Position numbers and translations under genes: made by a program. The notes beneath the pieces are model-generated. The model was not told the DNA's origin, searched no databases, and saw nothing but the letters and a program-made list of their open reading frames with translations. Shown here one piece after another: positions 54,306-64,000 of a stretch of 64,000 nt of DNA. Numbering within the stretch: position 1 is the stretch's first letter; every line of letters starts with the position of its first letter. The DNA is from Erodium maritimum (taxonomy: Eukaryota; Streptophyta; Magnoliopsida; Geraniales; Geraniaceae), in assembly GCA_963921825.1 (NCBI GenBank), contig OY997588.1, positions 52,770,803 through 52,834,802 of the forward strand. The letters run 5' to 3'.

Positions 54306-54826
54306 ATCTCCCACTTGCCCTAGTTGCAATCTAAACTCCAATATGTCCCTCATTGACTTTACATGTCTAGCATGTTTAGGCAGCGACAATGCCTTAGTTA
54401 AAGGGTTGGCTATGTTATCATCCGTTTCAATATAGGTGATCTTCACTTCACCTCGGTTCAGTCTTTCTCTGATGAGGTGGATACGCCATAGTATATGTTT
54501 GGATTTGTTATGCGATCTGGGCTGTTAGCTTGTGCAATGGCCCTTGTGTTGTCGCAAAATAGATTCACAGAGTTGGATGGGTTTTCAATTACACCTAACC
54601 CGGCCGTGAATTTCCAAATCCACATAGCCTCCTTTGCTGCCTCTACAGCAACCATGTACTCGGTCTCTATCGTAGATTCGGCGAAGATAGCTTGCTTTAT
54701 GCTCTCCTAGCTAAAAGCTCTGCCATTCAGCGTAAACATATGTCCTGACTAACTTCTAAAGTCATCTGGATACGCTTGGAAAACTAGCGTCTACTTATCC
54801 TTCGACGACTAGTTCAACATCATCTT

Positions 54827-55845
54827 TCACCAAGGGTTAGACTGATGTCTACTGGTATAACACAAGGCATACGAGACGTCCGGTCTCGTATATGTCATGA
54901 CATATATGATCGATCCTGCCCCCCATGGGCATGGGATTCGCATCATCCTTTTCAGCTCATCAGGTGTTTTAGGACACCGAGTCTTGCTGAAATGAACGCC
55001 ATGACGAGCGGATAAGAATCCTTTATTTGAATCGAGCATTGAGAACCCACTCAATGCCTTGTTCACATAGGTGCTCTGCCTTAATCCCAAGACTCTTGGT
55101 GCGATCTCTATATATCTTAATCCCTAAGATATAAGGAGCATCGCCTAAGTCCTATATTGCGAAACACTTCCTCAACCAAGCTTTTAGTCTCTTGCAAGGT
55201 TGGGATGTAGTTTCCAATGAGCACCAGAAAGACAATCTTTCTCCACTAGCCTTCTTACAAACGCAAGGGTCATCCTCGTTCTTGATGAAGCCAAATCTAA
55301 TTACCGCTTCATCAAAACGAAGGTTCCAACTCCGAGAAGCTTGTTTCAATCCACAAATGGATTTCAACAACTTATAAATCTATCCCTTTATTCTTCGGAT
55401 CGTCAAAACCTTCGGGCTGAGACATACAAACGTCCTCAATCAAATTCCCTATTAAAGCGGTTTTGACATCCACTTGCCATATCTCATAATCAAGATACGA
55501 GACTATGTCAAGAAGAATCTGGATAGATTTGACCATGGCCACTGGTGAGAAGGTTTCCTTATAGTCAATCCTTTGGATCTTCCTATAACCTTTCGCAACC
55601 AGTTGGACCTTGTAGGTCTGAGGGTTTTCGTCCATGTCCATCTTCACCTTGAAGATCCATTTGCATCTGATGGTCCTCACACCATCGATGGGATCAACTA
55701 GTTCCCAGACTTGGTTGTCCGACATGGATTGCATTTCCTCTCTCATGGCTTCTAGCCATAACTCGAAGTCGGGCCCATCCACGGCTTCTTCAAAGGTGGT
55801 TGGATCCTTATGATCCACCATTAGCTCACCGTCCCTTCCAGACAC
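54827..55845 (-). pseudogene. copia reverse transcriptase, catalytic segment missing
   Basis: Frames 55372-55845 (ELWLEAMREEMQSM, CKWIFKVKMDMDENPQTYK, WQVDVKTALIGNLIEDV), 55152-55370 (SICGLKQASRSW) and 54827-55090. On the minus strand near 55218 the sequence reads FLVLIGNYIPTL, again without the YVDD segment expected between LVL and IGN, the same gap as in the young copy at about 24061. Confidence 0.85.
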
Positions 55846-56003
55846 AAGATAACCATATCTCGGAGGTGGGTGACTAATCCTTCCACATCGCCTTGGACCT
55901 TCAGGAATTGTTACAGGAACTGGTTCCTACTCTACAACCACTTATGGCTCCTCTACTAGGTTGTCAAGTGGTTCAGATGGATCTGTACCATCTTGAATTT
56001 CTT

Positions 56004-56601
56004 CTAGATGTACAATCCTCCCACTAACGTCTTTGGAAACAAATTACCTTTCCATAAAGACCCCCCAAGCGACGAACACCATGTTCTCACTGGGTTTGTA
56101 GAAGTAGTATCCCTTGTTACTTTGGGATACCCAACGAAGGTGCATTTATCAGATCTTGTTTCTAGCTTAGTCGAAACCAAACGTTTCACATAAGCCTCGC
56201 AACCCCGGACCCTTAGAAAGGACAAAATGGGCATCTTCTCGTACCATTTCCAAAATGGTGTCCCTTCCACACCCTTCGTCGAAGCCTTATTCACTATGAA
56301 CGCGGCCGCCTCCAGAGCATAACCCCATAAAGAAATCAGGAGATCAGTCCAACTGATCATGGAACGGACCATTGTCTAACAATGTCCGATTTCTCCATTC
56401 GGCTACGCCTTTCAAGTACAGTGTCCCAAGAGGAGTCCATTCCAAAATGATCCCACTCTCTTTTAGATGATCTAATAACTTTGTGGTCAAGTATTTTCCA
56501 CCTCGATCCAATCGAAATGCCTTAATACCTTTTTCGAGATGATTTTCTACTTCAGTCTTAAACTCTTTGAATTTATCAAAAGCTTCAGACTTTTGTCTCA
56601 C
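56004..56601 (-). pseudogene. copia integrase fragment
   Basis: The frame 56344-56601 has GIKAFRLDRGGKYLTTKLLD followed by HLKESGIILEWTPLGT (the second catalytic region; RxDRGGxY is closer to consensus than in the young copy). The frame 56004-56372 has 'GYALEAAAFIVNKASTKGVE' and 'GCEAYVKRLVSTKLETRSDK', the end of the integrase core and the C-terminal part. The two frames are out of phase. Confidence 0.85.
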
Positions 56602-57377
56602 CGAATAGACATAACCATATTTACTGTAATAATAAGTAGATGTGATAAAGTAGCTAAAACCCCTCCTGGCCCATATTTACTGTAATTATTGGTCTACACA
56701 CATCTGAGTGTATCAGCCCCAATAATTCACCCACCCTTTCACCGCGATCGATGAAGGGTGCTTTATTCATTTTCCCATAAAACAAGCCTTACACCTATTA
56801 TTCGAATGAAATTCAAATGGATTTAAAAGTCCGCACTTCTAAAGTGCTAATATGTGTTTCTTGTTTATGTGGCCTAAATGGCAGTGCCTTATCAGAGTCT
56901 GGTCTAAATTATCGGATTTATACCTTTTGGCATTAACGTTATAAACAGAGCTTGAGGCATTGTTACCCATATGTACAATCCTCGAACCAAGTTTGTACAA
57001 ACATAAAACATATCATTGAATAAAATATTGAAAATCTAATTTCCAATATCAACATTATATCCTTCGATGTATAACACAGATACAGATATAATGATCCTAT
57101 TAAAATTAGGTATCCAATGTACATTATTTAGTACACAACAAGGCCACTTGGCTAAAGAAGACTCATGGATCCTACAGTAGTCGCTACAACCCTCATCTAT
57201 TGTCCACTCTGAGGTCCAATCCGTTCTTCTCCAAGCTTCTCCTACCTTCTATCCACTACACGTCAATACATGTGTGAGATTCAACTCTGGTATCCAATAC
57301 CCATGAATCTTTGGAAGTAGAGAGAGGTAGCTCTATAAAGTTAATACTTGATGAAGGTGCAGTCCCAGTGCCCTTCT

Positions 57378-57995
57378 TCAGATCATCATGGTTTTTCCAG
57401 CAATCCCTTTTCGTTGACTAGGTTTCTGGTAATAGAAGCAGACATTCTCATCCTCCTTAGCCTTCCTTAAGGACCCATTGGTCCTTGTATGGATAGGAGC
57501 GATCAAGTGTCTCATCTTTCTTGCCAAGTGCACAGGGGCCTTGCCATTGCCACTACTAGTTTCCTTCTTGAAACTGGATCCCTTTCTGACCATCAGAATA
57601 TCCTTGGATTCCAAATCCTTGATATTATTCTCAATAGTCACAAACGTGCCATGTAACTCTGATATGGTCTTGTCCATATCGTGCATGTGATAGTTTATGA
57701 TGAACTCAACATACACACGAGGAAGGGAGCACAAAAACCTACGTGTCGCCATCTCCGATTCTATCTTAAGACCCAGTCCATTAAGATGTTCGAGATGCCC
57801 TTTCATTTTCTGGACATGAGGAATAGCCTTGTAAAGGACATATTGTTTGCGTTCAGACTTGAGGATTATCCTCAAATTTGTGTACCAGTCCAAATAGTTT
57901 GTCCCATTTAGCTTGACCCTGTCAAGAATGGTTTTTAATGACAAACTATTAATGTTTGCTGAATTTTCCATTTGATCTACAACAAAAAAATTCAA
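57378..57995 (-). pseudogene. copia gag, fuller copy
   Basis: 206 codons, ATG MENSANINS within the frame at about 57971. Closely related to 48080-48673, with the central segment retained and the zinc knuckle damaged (ENVCFYYQKPSQRKG lacks the second Cys). Confidence 0.85.
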
Positions 57996-58390
57996 TCAGT
58001 AAACTGAATAAATTTTATGAAGATCAAGCTTAAACACCAACAATTGATTTTATACCTTTAGAATCTAAAACCAAGATCCTTGATTTACTCGATTAAGCTG
58101 AACTAACACTCACCACTTAATCGAGCTATGTAGGTAGGACTCCATCCAATCACATCCAATGTGACTCTTGGCTAGGGTATGTACTTATGTACACGACTTA
58201 CCCTATCTATTACCCTAGCTCAACCTCAGGCTGAGACGCGTAGTCGGGTCCATCAATTGTCAACTATGGCCTGTCGCTATATAGGTCCTCCGCTAATGCG
58301 CACGACACCAACATATGTCGTCCAAACCTACTACCCCGCTTTCCCATGGATGCTCCGCTAATGCGCATGCCACCCATATGACGGGGAGGT

Positions 58391-61300
58391 CAAGACTTCC
58401 AGCATGTTCTGCATGATATTGGTGTTCAGGACGTCCGAATAAAGGGGGTATCCCTTCACTTGGACGCGTGGAAAGGACCCGACCACAAGCCTTGCGATTC
58501 GTTTGGATTAGGAATTGGTATGACCATGTGTTTTCACAAGGTTCCCGTAAGATCGCCTTCAAAATATGGGTTACTCAACCTCAAATCATATGTCAATATT
58601 ATTTAGCATGGAAAAGGAGGCACCACTACCCTCCCCTCAAAATTATGGTTTAGAATGTATGGGCAGAAGACCCGTAATGTGGGCAATTGATAAAGCAAGA
58701 GTGGGTTCAACAGAGGGGGCTCGTATAAAAGGGCACATCAACCAGGTGCGGTCGGTATTAGACCATTGGGGTAAATCTATTACTAGACGAATATCAATAA
58801 GACTCGTTGGTTTCAACGCAACTTGCATCCGAAATAGGGGACATGACCGAAAAGGGACTAGGCACTAGTTGGCTGTCAAGAAGAAGTATGAGACCTCCCT
58901 CAACCATTATGAGGTATTCTGGCGCTAAAGGGCCAAACAATATTGGATCCTTGATGGGGATAGAAACATGAAATTCTTCCACTCACAGTGACCAAATGTT
59001 GACGTTGCAATGAGATTCGTACGCTATAAATGGAACACCGGGTGGAGGTGGATTAGGGCACGAGAATTAATTAGCTCCTATTGAACTATTTCAGGGGCAT
59101 CTTTACAACCATGATCATAGTAGGTACTGAATTGCTTATGCTCTTCCCAACTATGGTCTCGAGTCCTTAGAAAATTGGGCTTATGGATCGAGTGGAAGAT
59201 GAGAAGGCATGGGTAGCGATATTCCGGATGGGGCCAAACAAGATGTGGGGCTTAGATGGAGTAATTCATTCTTCTAGCAACAATATTGGTCATTGCTATA
59301 GGGGTTTTTCAAGGTAGTTGATCTATGTCTCATCACCCTTTGTAATGTTGTTTTTTCGTATCTTGTCCAAAGTACTTTCGAATAGGTTAAAACTACTTCT
59401 TCACATTATGATTTCCTTCAATTAAGGAGCATATGTGCCGAGACGCTCTATTTAGGGCAATATTTATGTTTCCTACAAGGTTATCCACTACCTTCGTCGG
59501 CGTACACACGGTACAAGGGGTGTTATGGATTTGAAACTAGATAAAGCAAAGACTAAAACCGTGTGGAGTAGTCTTTCTTACTGGATATGATGGCGACAAT
59601 TAGGTTAAGCCCATACTGGATGGAATTGGTCTTGTCATATCTTCAATCAGTTCGGTACTTGGTTAGCTTAGGAGGAAAGGACACGTCACCATTCACAAAA
59701 AGGCAGGGCATCCAGAACAGGGATCCGTTATTCCCTACTTAATCCTTTTCTACATAGGGGTTCATCCAGACAACTGCACATAAAACAAGTTGAGGGGAGG
59801 ATTCATGGGTGCTTCATGGCCAGAGAGGCTCATTTGATCACCCACACTTTTATTTGTGGATGATTGCTACATATTTTACAAAACCGATTGCGCTGAGGCA
59901 AACAATTATAGAGGATCTTGGACTCTTTAGGCATAGTTGTGGGTCAAGTAATAAATGAATAAAAATGGACCACATTTTTTAGCACTAACACGACAATGAT
60001 ATGATCATATTCCTCTTTCTCATGGCTCCACTGAAAAGATTCATATTTCCTTTTCTCGGTATTGGTGGGCGGGGATTCCTAGGACAACTAAACCCATTAT
60101 TTGACAGGACTGGGCTAAGATATGTATAACATGAATCTAGCCTTACTGGCCAATATGGGTTCGAAGCTACTCACTAAATCAATTTAAGGTCCTATATTTT
60201 TCAAATGGGGATTTCCTTTCGGTAGGGGGTGTAATAACCCTACATACATTTGGTCTAGTGTCCGTGGTACCCATGCTATACTACAAAAGGGAATTAGGCG
60301 TACATTTTTTTTTGGGGATGGGGGTGGGTGAAGACACACCGATTCTTTGTCTATCTTGGGTTCTGGCTGACGACCCCTATACTGTGTCATATTAAGCTGA
60401 GTTGGAAGGTATAATGGTCTGAATCTTTTATCCGACCAAACAGCCCGGCGTGCGATTTGTTAGGATTTCCCAACTCCTTACTACACGAGATGAGGAAGAA
60501 ATCCTCAAAACCCCCTACCGATACCGGGTGCTACAGACCGCTGATACTTTCTTGTGATACCAAGGTGTATACCCTTGTAAGGAGGGTTACCATGAGTTTG
60601 GACGTCTTACGGTCGATGGGTGTAGACTACAGGAGCTACTGTATGGACGACTACATAGGATTTGGATGTCCAATCGAGGATCTAGGTCTTTTTCTAGAGG
60701 GTTCTTTCGAGTTGACCTTAAGGTGGCGGTGAATTTGCATACAAAATTTGTACTAATTCCAAAAAAATTCCCTATTTGTTATCCGCCCCGTAATCAGTTT
60801 CACACCTCCTACTTTATTGACTTTTCACTAAGGGTTGTTGGGTTCAAGCCGAGAGTAGCACTCTTTCTCGAATTGGTGGACGTTGGTCATGGAATACTCG
60901 GATGCCTTATATAAGGCGAGAATGGTGTTGCGAGTTTGGAAGATCTAGAAGGCCCGTAATGGTCTAGTATGAAACCAAACCAGCCCTTGCCTAATTGTAA
61001 CTATGGCTATGGTTTGATGCAATCTAGTGAGCTGACAGGAGGAACATCTTACCCACTATTCTACAATGCCCCCAAACCTCGAAAAGCTACTTGTTGGTCA
61101 CCTCTAACGTTGTGATGGATGAATATTAATGTGGTGTGACAGTTTTCCTGGATACCGATCAAACCATGTAGGTATCATATGCCATGATAAGCCAGGTCGG
61201 ATGGTGGAAGCACGTGCCATATGGGCGGCGCTATGATGGGTCCATACATCAACAACTACAAATTATCTTCCTTTGTAATGCTTAGTTCCTTGTATGTCTC

Positions 61301-61445
61301 ATCAATGGGGGATTGTCGTCTTCTCTCCCCTTAGGCCATATTTTCTCTGAGTACAAATTCACTAGAAATTCCTTCGAGAATATAAAACTCGAGTACATTG
61401 CAAGATCAGCGAATCAAACTTTTCATTAACTCTGCGTGTATCCAT
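58391..61445 (+). pseudogene. LINE ORF2 pseudogene, 5' truncated
   Basis: Starts within the endonuclease domain (FTWTRGKDPTTSLAI-like reading near 58450; RLDQELV). Then a reading near 58930 gives AKQYWILDGDRNMKFFHS, near 59220 GPNKMWGLDG, near 59330 LITLCNVVF, near 59845 a polymerase motif equivalent LFVDDCYIF, near 60950 WKARNGL, and near 61200 the RNase H-like ARAIWAAL. Every frame is heavily interrupted. It overlaps the LINE at 44784-47379 in domain content, so it is a separate copy and not its continuation. Confidence 0.75.
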
Positions 61446-61463
61446 TCGTGATTAGAGTTTATT

Positions 61464-62661
61464 GGGTTATTTACGATAAGGTACCCTAATGTTTCGTCCA
61501 CGAACGATAAGGTACCCTTATGAATTTTTTGTCCGATAAGGTACCCAAATGATTCGTTCACGAACAATTTAGGTTAATGTTGTTAAAAAACTAACAGAAT
61601 TATGTAGAATGACTATTTTGCCCTTTGACATTTCAGTTGACTTTTGACTTAAGAGTGAAAAGACCATTATACCCTTAGTTATTATTTTTCTTTAATTTAT
61701 ATTTTCTAATTATTTTTAATTTTCAAAATAAAATAAATAAATTATATATTTTTTTAGAGTTATATTTTTTAAAAACTGAATTTGGTTTTTATTTTCAAAA
61801 ATCAGTTTTTATTTTTTTAAAATCAGATTTTTATATTTAAAAATCAGTTTTATTTTTTTAATAATTTTTTTGTATATTAAAAAATCAGATTTTATATTTA
61901 AAAATCAGTTTTTATTTTTTTTAAAATCATTTTTTATTTTCAAAAATCAGTTTTTATTTTTTAAAATCATTTTTTATTTTTTAAAATCATTTTTGTATTT
62001 TTGTATTTATTTTTTGTATTTAAAATTTTAATATTTTCTATTTTAATATATTATTTTATTATTTTTATTATTTTAATATATTATTTTTATTATTTTTATT
62101 ATTTTAATATTTTATTTTATATTTTATTATTTTAATTATTTTATTATTTTTAATATTTTAATATTTTAATATTTTAATATTATAATATTTTAATATTATA
62201 ATTTTTTATTTTTTATTTTTTATTTAATATTTTTATTTTTTATTCAATATTTAATGTTTTTATTATTAAATATTTTAATATTTTGTATTTTTTAATATTT
62301 TTAAATTTTTAAACTTTTTTTATTATTATTTTAAAAAAATTTATTTTTAAATTTAAAAAAATTTAAATTTATTTATTTATTATTTTATTTTTATTGTAAT
62401 ATATAATTAAGGGTATAATGGTAATTTTGTCTATCAAATTTATATTCTTAAATAAGAAAGGGTAAAATCGTCATTTCACACCACAGTTAACTGCACGTGT
62501 CTGATTTGGAGGAATATTCCGTTAGTTTTCTAACGGAATATGCCAATTTTAACCAAATCGTTCGTGGACGAATCATTTGGGTACCTTATCGGACCAAAAA
62601 TTCATAAGGGTACCTTATCGTTCGTGGACGAAACATTAGGGTACCTTATCGTAAATAACCC
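61464..62661. mobile_element. MULE-type element with ~105-bp terminal inverted repeats
   Basis: The terminal sequence GGGTTATTTACGATAAGGTA is repeated inverted at the right end. The arms extend through several 'GGTACC'/'CGTCCACGAAC' motifs for about 105 bp with few mismatches. A perfect 9-bp TSD GAGTTTATT lies at 61455-61463 and 62662-62670. The interior (about 61680-62400) is extremely AT-rich with repeated 'aaaatcagtttttat' phrases and no coding frame. Confidence 0.92.
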
Positions 62662-62738
62662 GAGTTTATTATACCTGATATACTATCCTTCATTTTATGA
62701 TGTTTTGAATAAAATATTATTGCTTTTACCTAAATAGT

Positions 62739-64000
62739 TTTTTTTGAAACGGGTAACCGGGGAAGTGTATTAATGCAAACAAAAAACCATACAGTGTATA
62801 GCGTAACCGCTCTGGGTTCCAGATATGTGTCTAGGCCGACCGTAGCAAGTCCAACGCCCATGGACCCGTAGAAATAGCCTAATTTTTATCGTAGACTATA
62901 CCTCACGACATCCCCTTACCAACGTCTCAAAACAACGAGACATAATCAAAAGTGTCCAACACAAAACATAAACCAAAGAGTTCCAGCAAAAAACGAAATA
63001 AAAATAAATCGACCAAATATAGAGAGCTGTGAATGCGGGTTTCCCGAGAACTCCCAGCACTGTTGTCCCGGGTCTATGGATATAGGCCAGCAACGACCAG
63101 TCCCACCCCCGCCGGGTCCTCTCATTCCTGCATAGGAGGCAGCCCTGCCTCGGCTTAGGTAGTCTGTTCCTCCTCGGCCTTGTCTGGCTTGTGCTATTTT
63201 GGTATGATGCCAGGCAGCTCCAATAGTTTCTTTGTTCCGGTAGCTTTAGCGTACAGTTGTCCGCTCCTTGTCTTCATACTGGTCTTCATCGACTTAGCTC
63301 TGATGGGACTTGCATTTCCGGTCAGAACCTGAGGATCTTTCTCCTTCCCAGCTTGTGAACCCAAGGCACTTGCATATCTGTTCGGGCAAAGAGCACCCCT
63401 AGTATTGTGGACGTTAGCCAGGTTGTCAAATTTGTGAAACCCGGCAGTCCCCCAAATGCTCTCGGGGATCCTTCTCGCATTGTGTTGATTGCCCCTCCCG
63501 GAGCAGTCTTAGCCATGTTGTCAGACTTCGGGTAATAGTCCTCCCTTGTGGAGACCTCTTGGGGTCTCGTGACTGGTAATGCTGATAAGGAATCGGTTCC
63601 CCCCAGGAATTCCTCCCTGGATCTGCCAGTCGGATTCAAAGAGAGACTTGTCAGGAGATCATCCACTTTCGCTTCCTCGATGTGTCTCGGGGGTTGCCAA
63701 ACCGTCTTTAGCAGGAGATCCACATCTACTTGTCTTGGCATCTGTATGGAATTATCATAACGAGTCTCCTCCTGACAATACCCGGCAAGTGAGCCGTACA
63801 TTCAGGTAGTCGATGTGTCAGCGTACCACACTAGCGACAGAACTCTGGCAACCTTTCATATTGCAGCTCAATCAACGAGGGCTGGGTGTTACCGAGGAAA
63901 CAAAGAAGAATACGCATTCTTAACGGCTGGTTCACATCCAGTCTGACCCTCATCCACAGGAAGTGGTCCTCTCGCCTAACAAAAGGTATAGGGGCGAGGT
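62739..64000 (-). mobile_element. short poly(A) retroposon, third copy (extends past window)
   Basis: Minus-strand element ending in a poly(A) run (plus-strand T-run at about 62739-62747). The minus strand 3' region reads gttctcgggaaacccgcatt..., then ctttggtttatgttttgtg..., then gcattaatacacttccc and poly(A). This parallels, block by block, the 3' ends at 43100-43377 and 44480-44770 (ctcggggaatcygcact, ggactttggtttattat, cgtaatacaa, poly(A)). The frame 63322-63801 (159 codons; 'EEAKVDDLLTSLSLNP', 'GLPGFTNLTTWL') is unrecognised. The 5' end is outside the window. Confidence 0.6.

Larger units (their letters stand above)
54306..58390 (-). mobile_element. copia internal region, truncated in the leader
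   Basis: Right-hand internal part of the tandem copia. From the LTR outward: PPT, RNase H (54458-54655), RT (54827-55845), integrase (56004-56601), GAG-pre-integrase remnants (about 56750-57000), gag (57378-57995), leader. It stops abruptly at about 58390 in the leader, where LINE sequence begins. All domains carry frameshifts or stops. Confidence 0.88.

Noticed and set aside
47380..58390. Interpreting the copia as an integrated one-LTR circle opened at one point
   Set aside because: Both sides carry gag and leader, so together they exceed one internal region.

Overview
This is a transposon-rich stretch of a plant (angiosperm, probably eudicot) nuclear genome. The evidence is a five-exon plant-type casein kinase II beta-subunit gene, an intronless P-type PPR gene, plant initiator-Met primer binding sites in LTR retrotransposons, and an AT-rich background full of MITEs, LINEs and LTR elements. 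The species cannot be named from the sequence. All comparisons were made by eye.

Layout. 1-1957: 3' part of an LTR of a Ty3/gypsy family. 1958-3540: degenerate GC-rich retroposon-like DNA on the minus strand. 3560-11600: the CK2-beta gene (plus strand, exons 3845-11188), with transposons in two introns. 12460-12930: a broken NB-ARC (disease-resistance type) remnant. 14400-17023: a PPR gene on the minus strand with one frameshift. 18200: a Helitron-type 3' terminus pointing right. 19638-39308: a complete young Ty3/gypsy chromovirus with perfect TSDs, whose 5' LTR is split by a complete, even younger Ty1/copia element (21464-29915). 39309-42526: the other half of the gypsy target, holding pieces of a SWR1-type ATPase (PIE1-like) gene and other promoter/exon-like fragments. 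42540-44770: two nested short poly(A) retroposons with TSDs. 44784-47379: a LINE-1 type pseudogene. 47380-58390: a tandem one-LTR copia derivative, its LTR split by a 2.4-kb solo-LTR-like insert. 58391-61445: a second LINE pseudogene. 61464-62661: a MULE-type element with long terminal inverted repeats and a 9-bp TSD. 62739-64000: a third poly(A) retroposon, minus strand.

Only the CK2-beta and PPR genes look like host genes with a recent function, and each carries one lesion: a missing AG splice acceptor in CK2-beta and a 1-nt frameshift in the PPR gene. The gypsy polyprotein is one reading frame interrupted by a single TGA.

The most unusual observations are these. The copia family has lost the reverse-transcriptase YVDD segment in both copies, yet one copy has nearly identical LTRs, which implies trans-mobilisation. 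PIE1-like exons 1-3 lie in the same orientation as a Helitron-type terminus. The short poly(A) retroposon family is present in at least three copies, two of them nested with readable target duplications.
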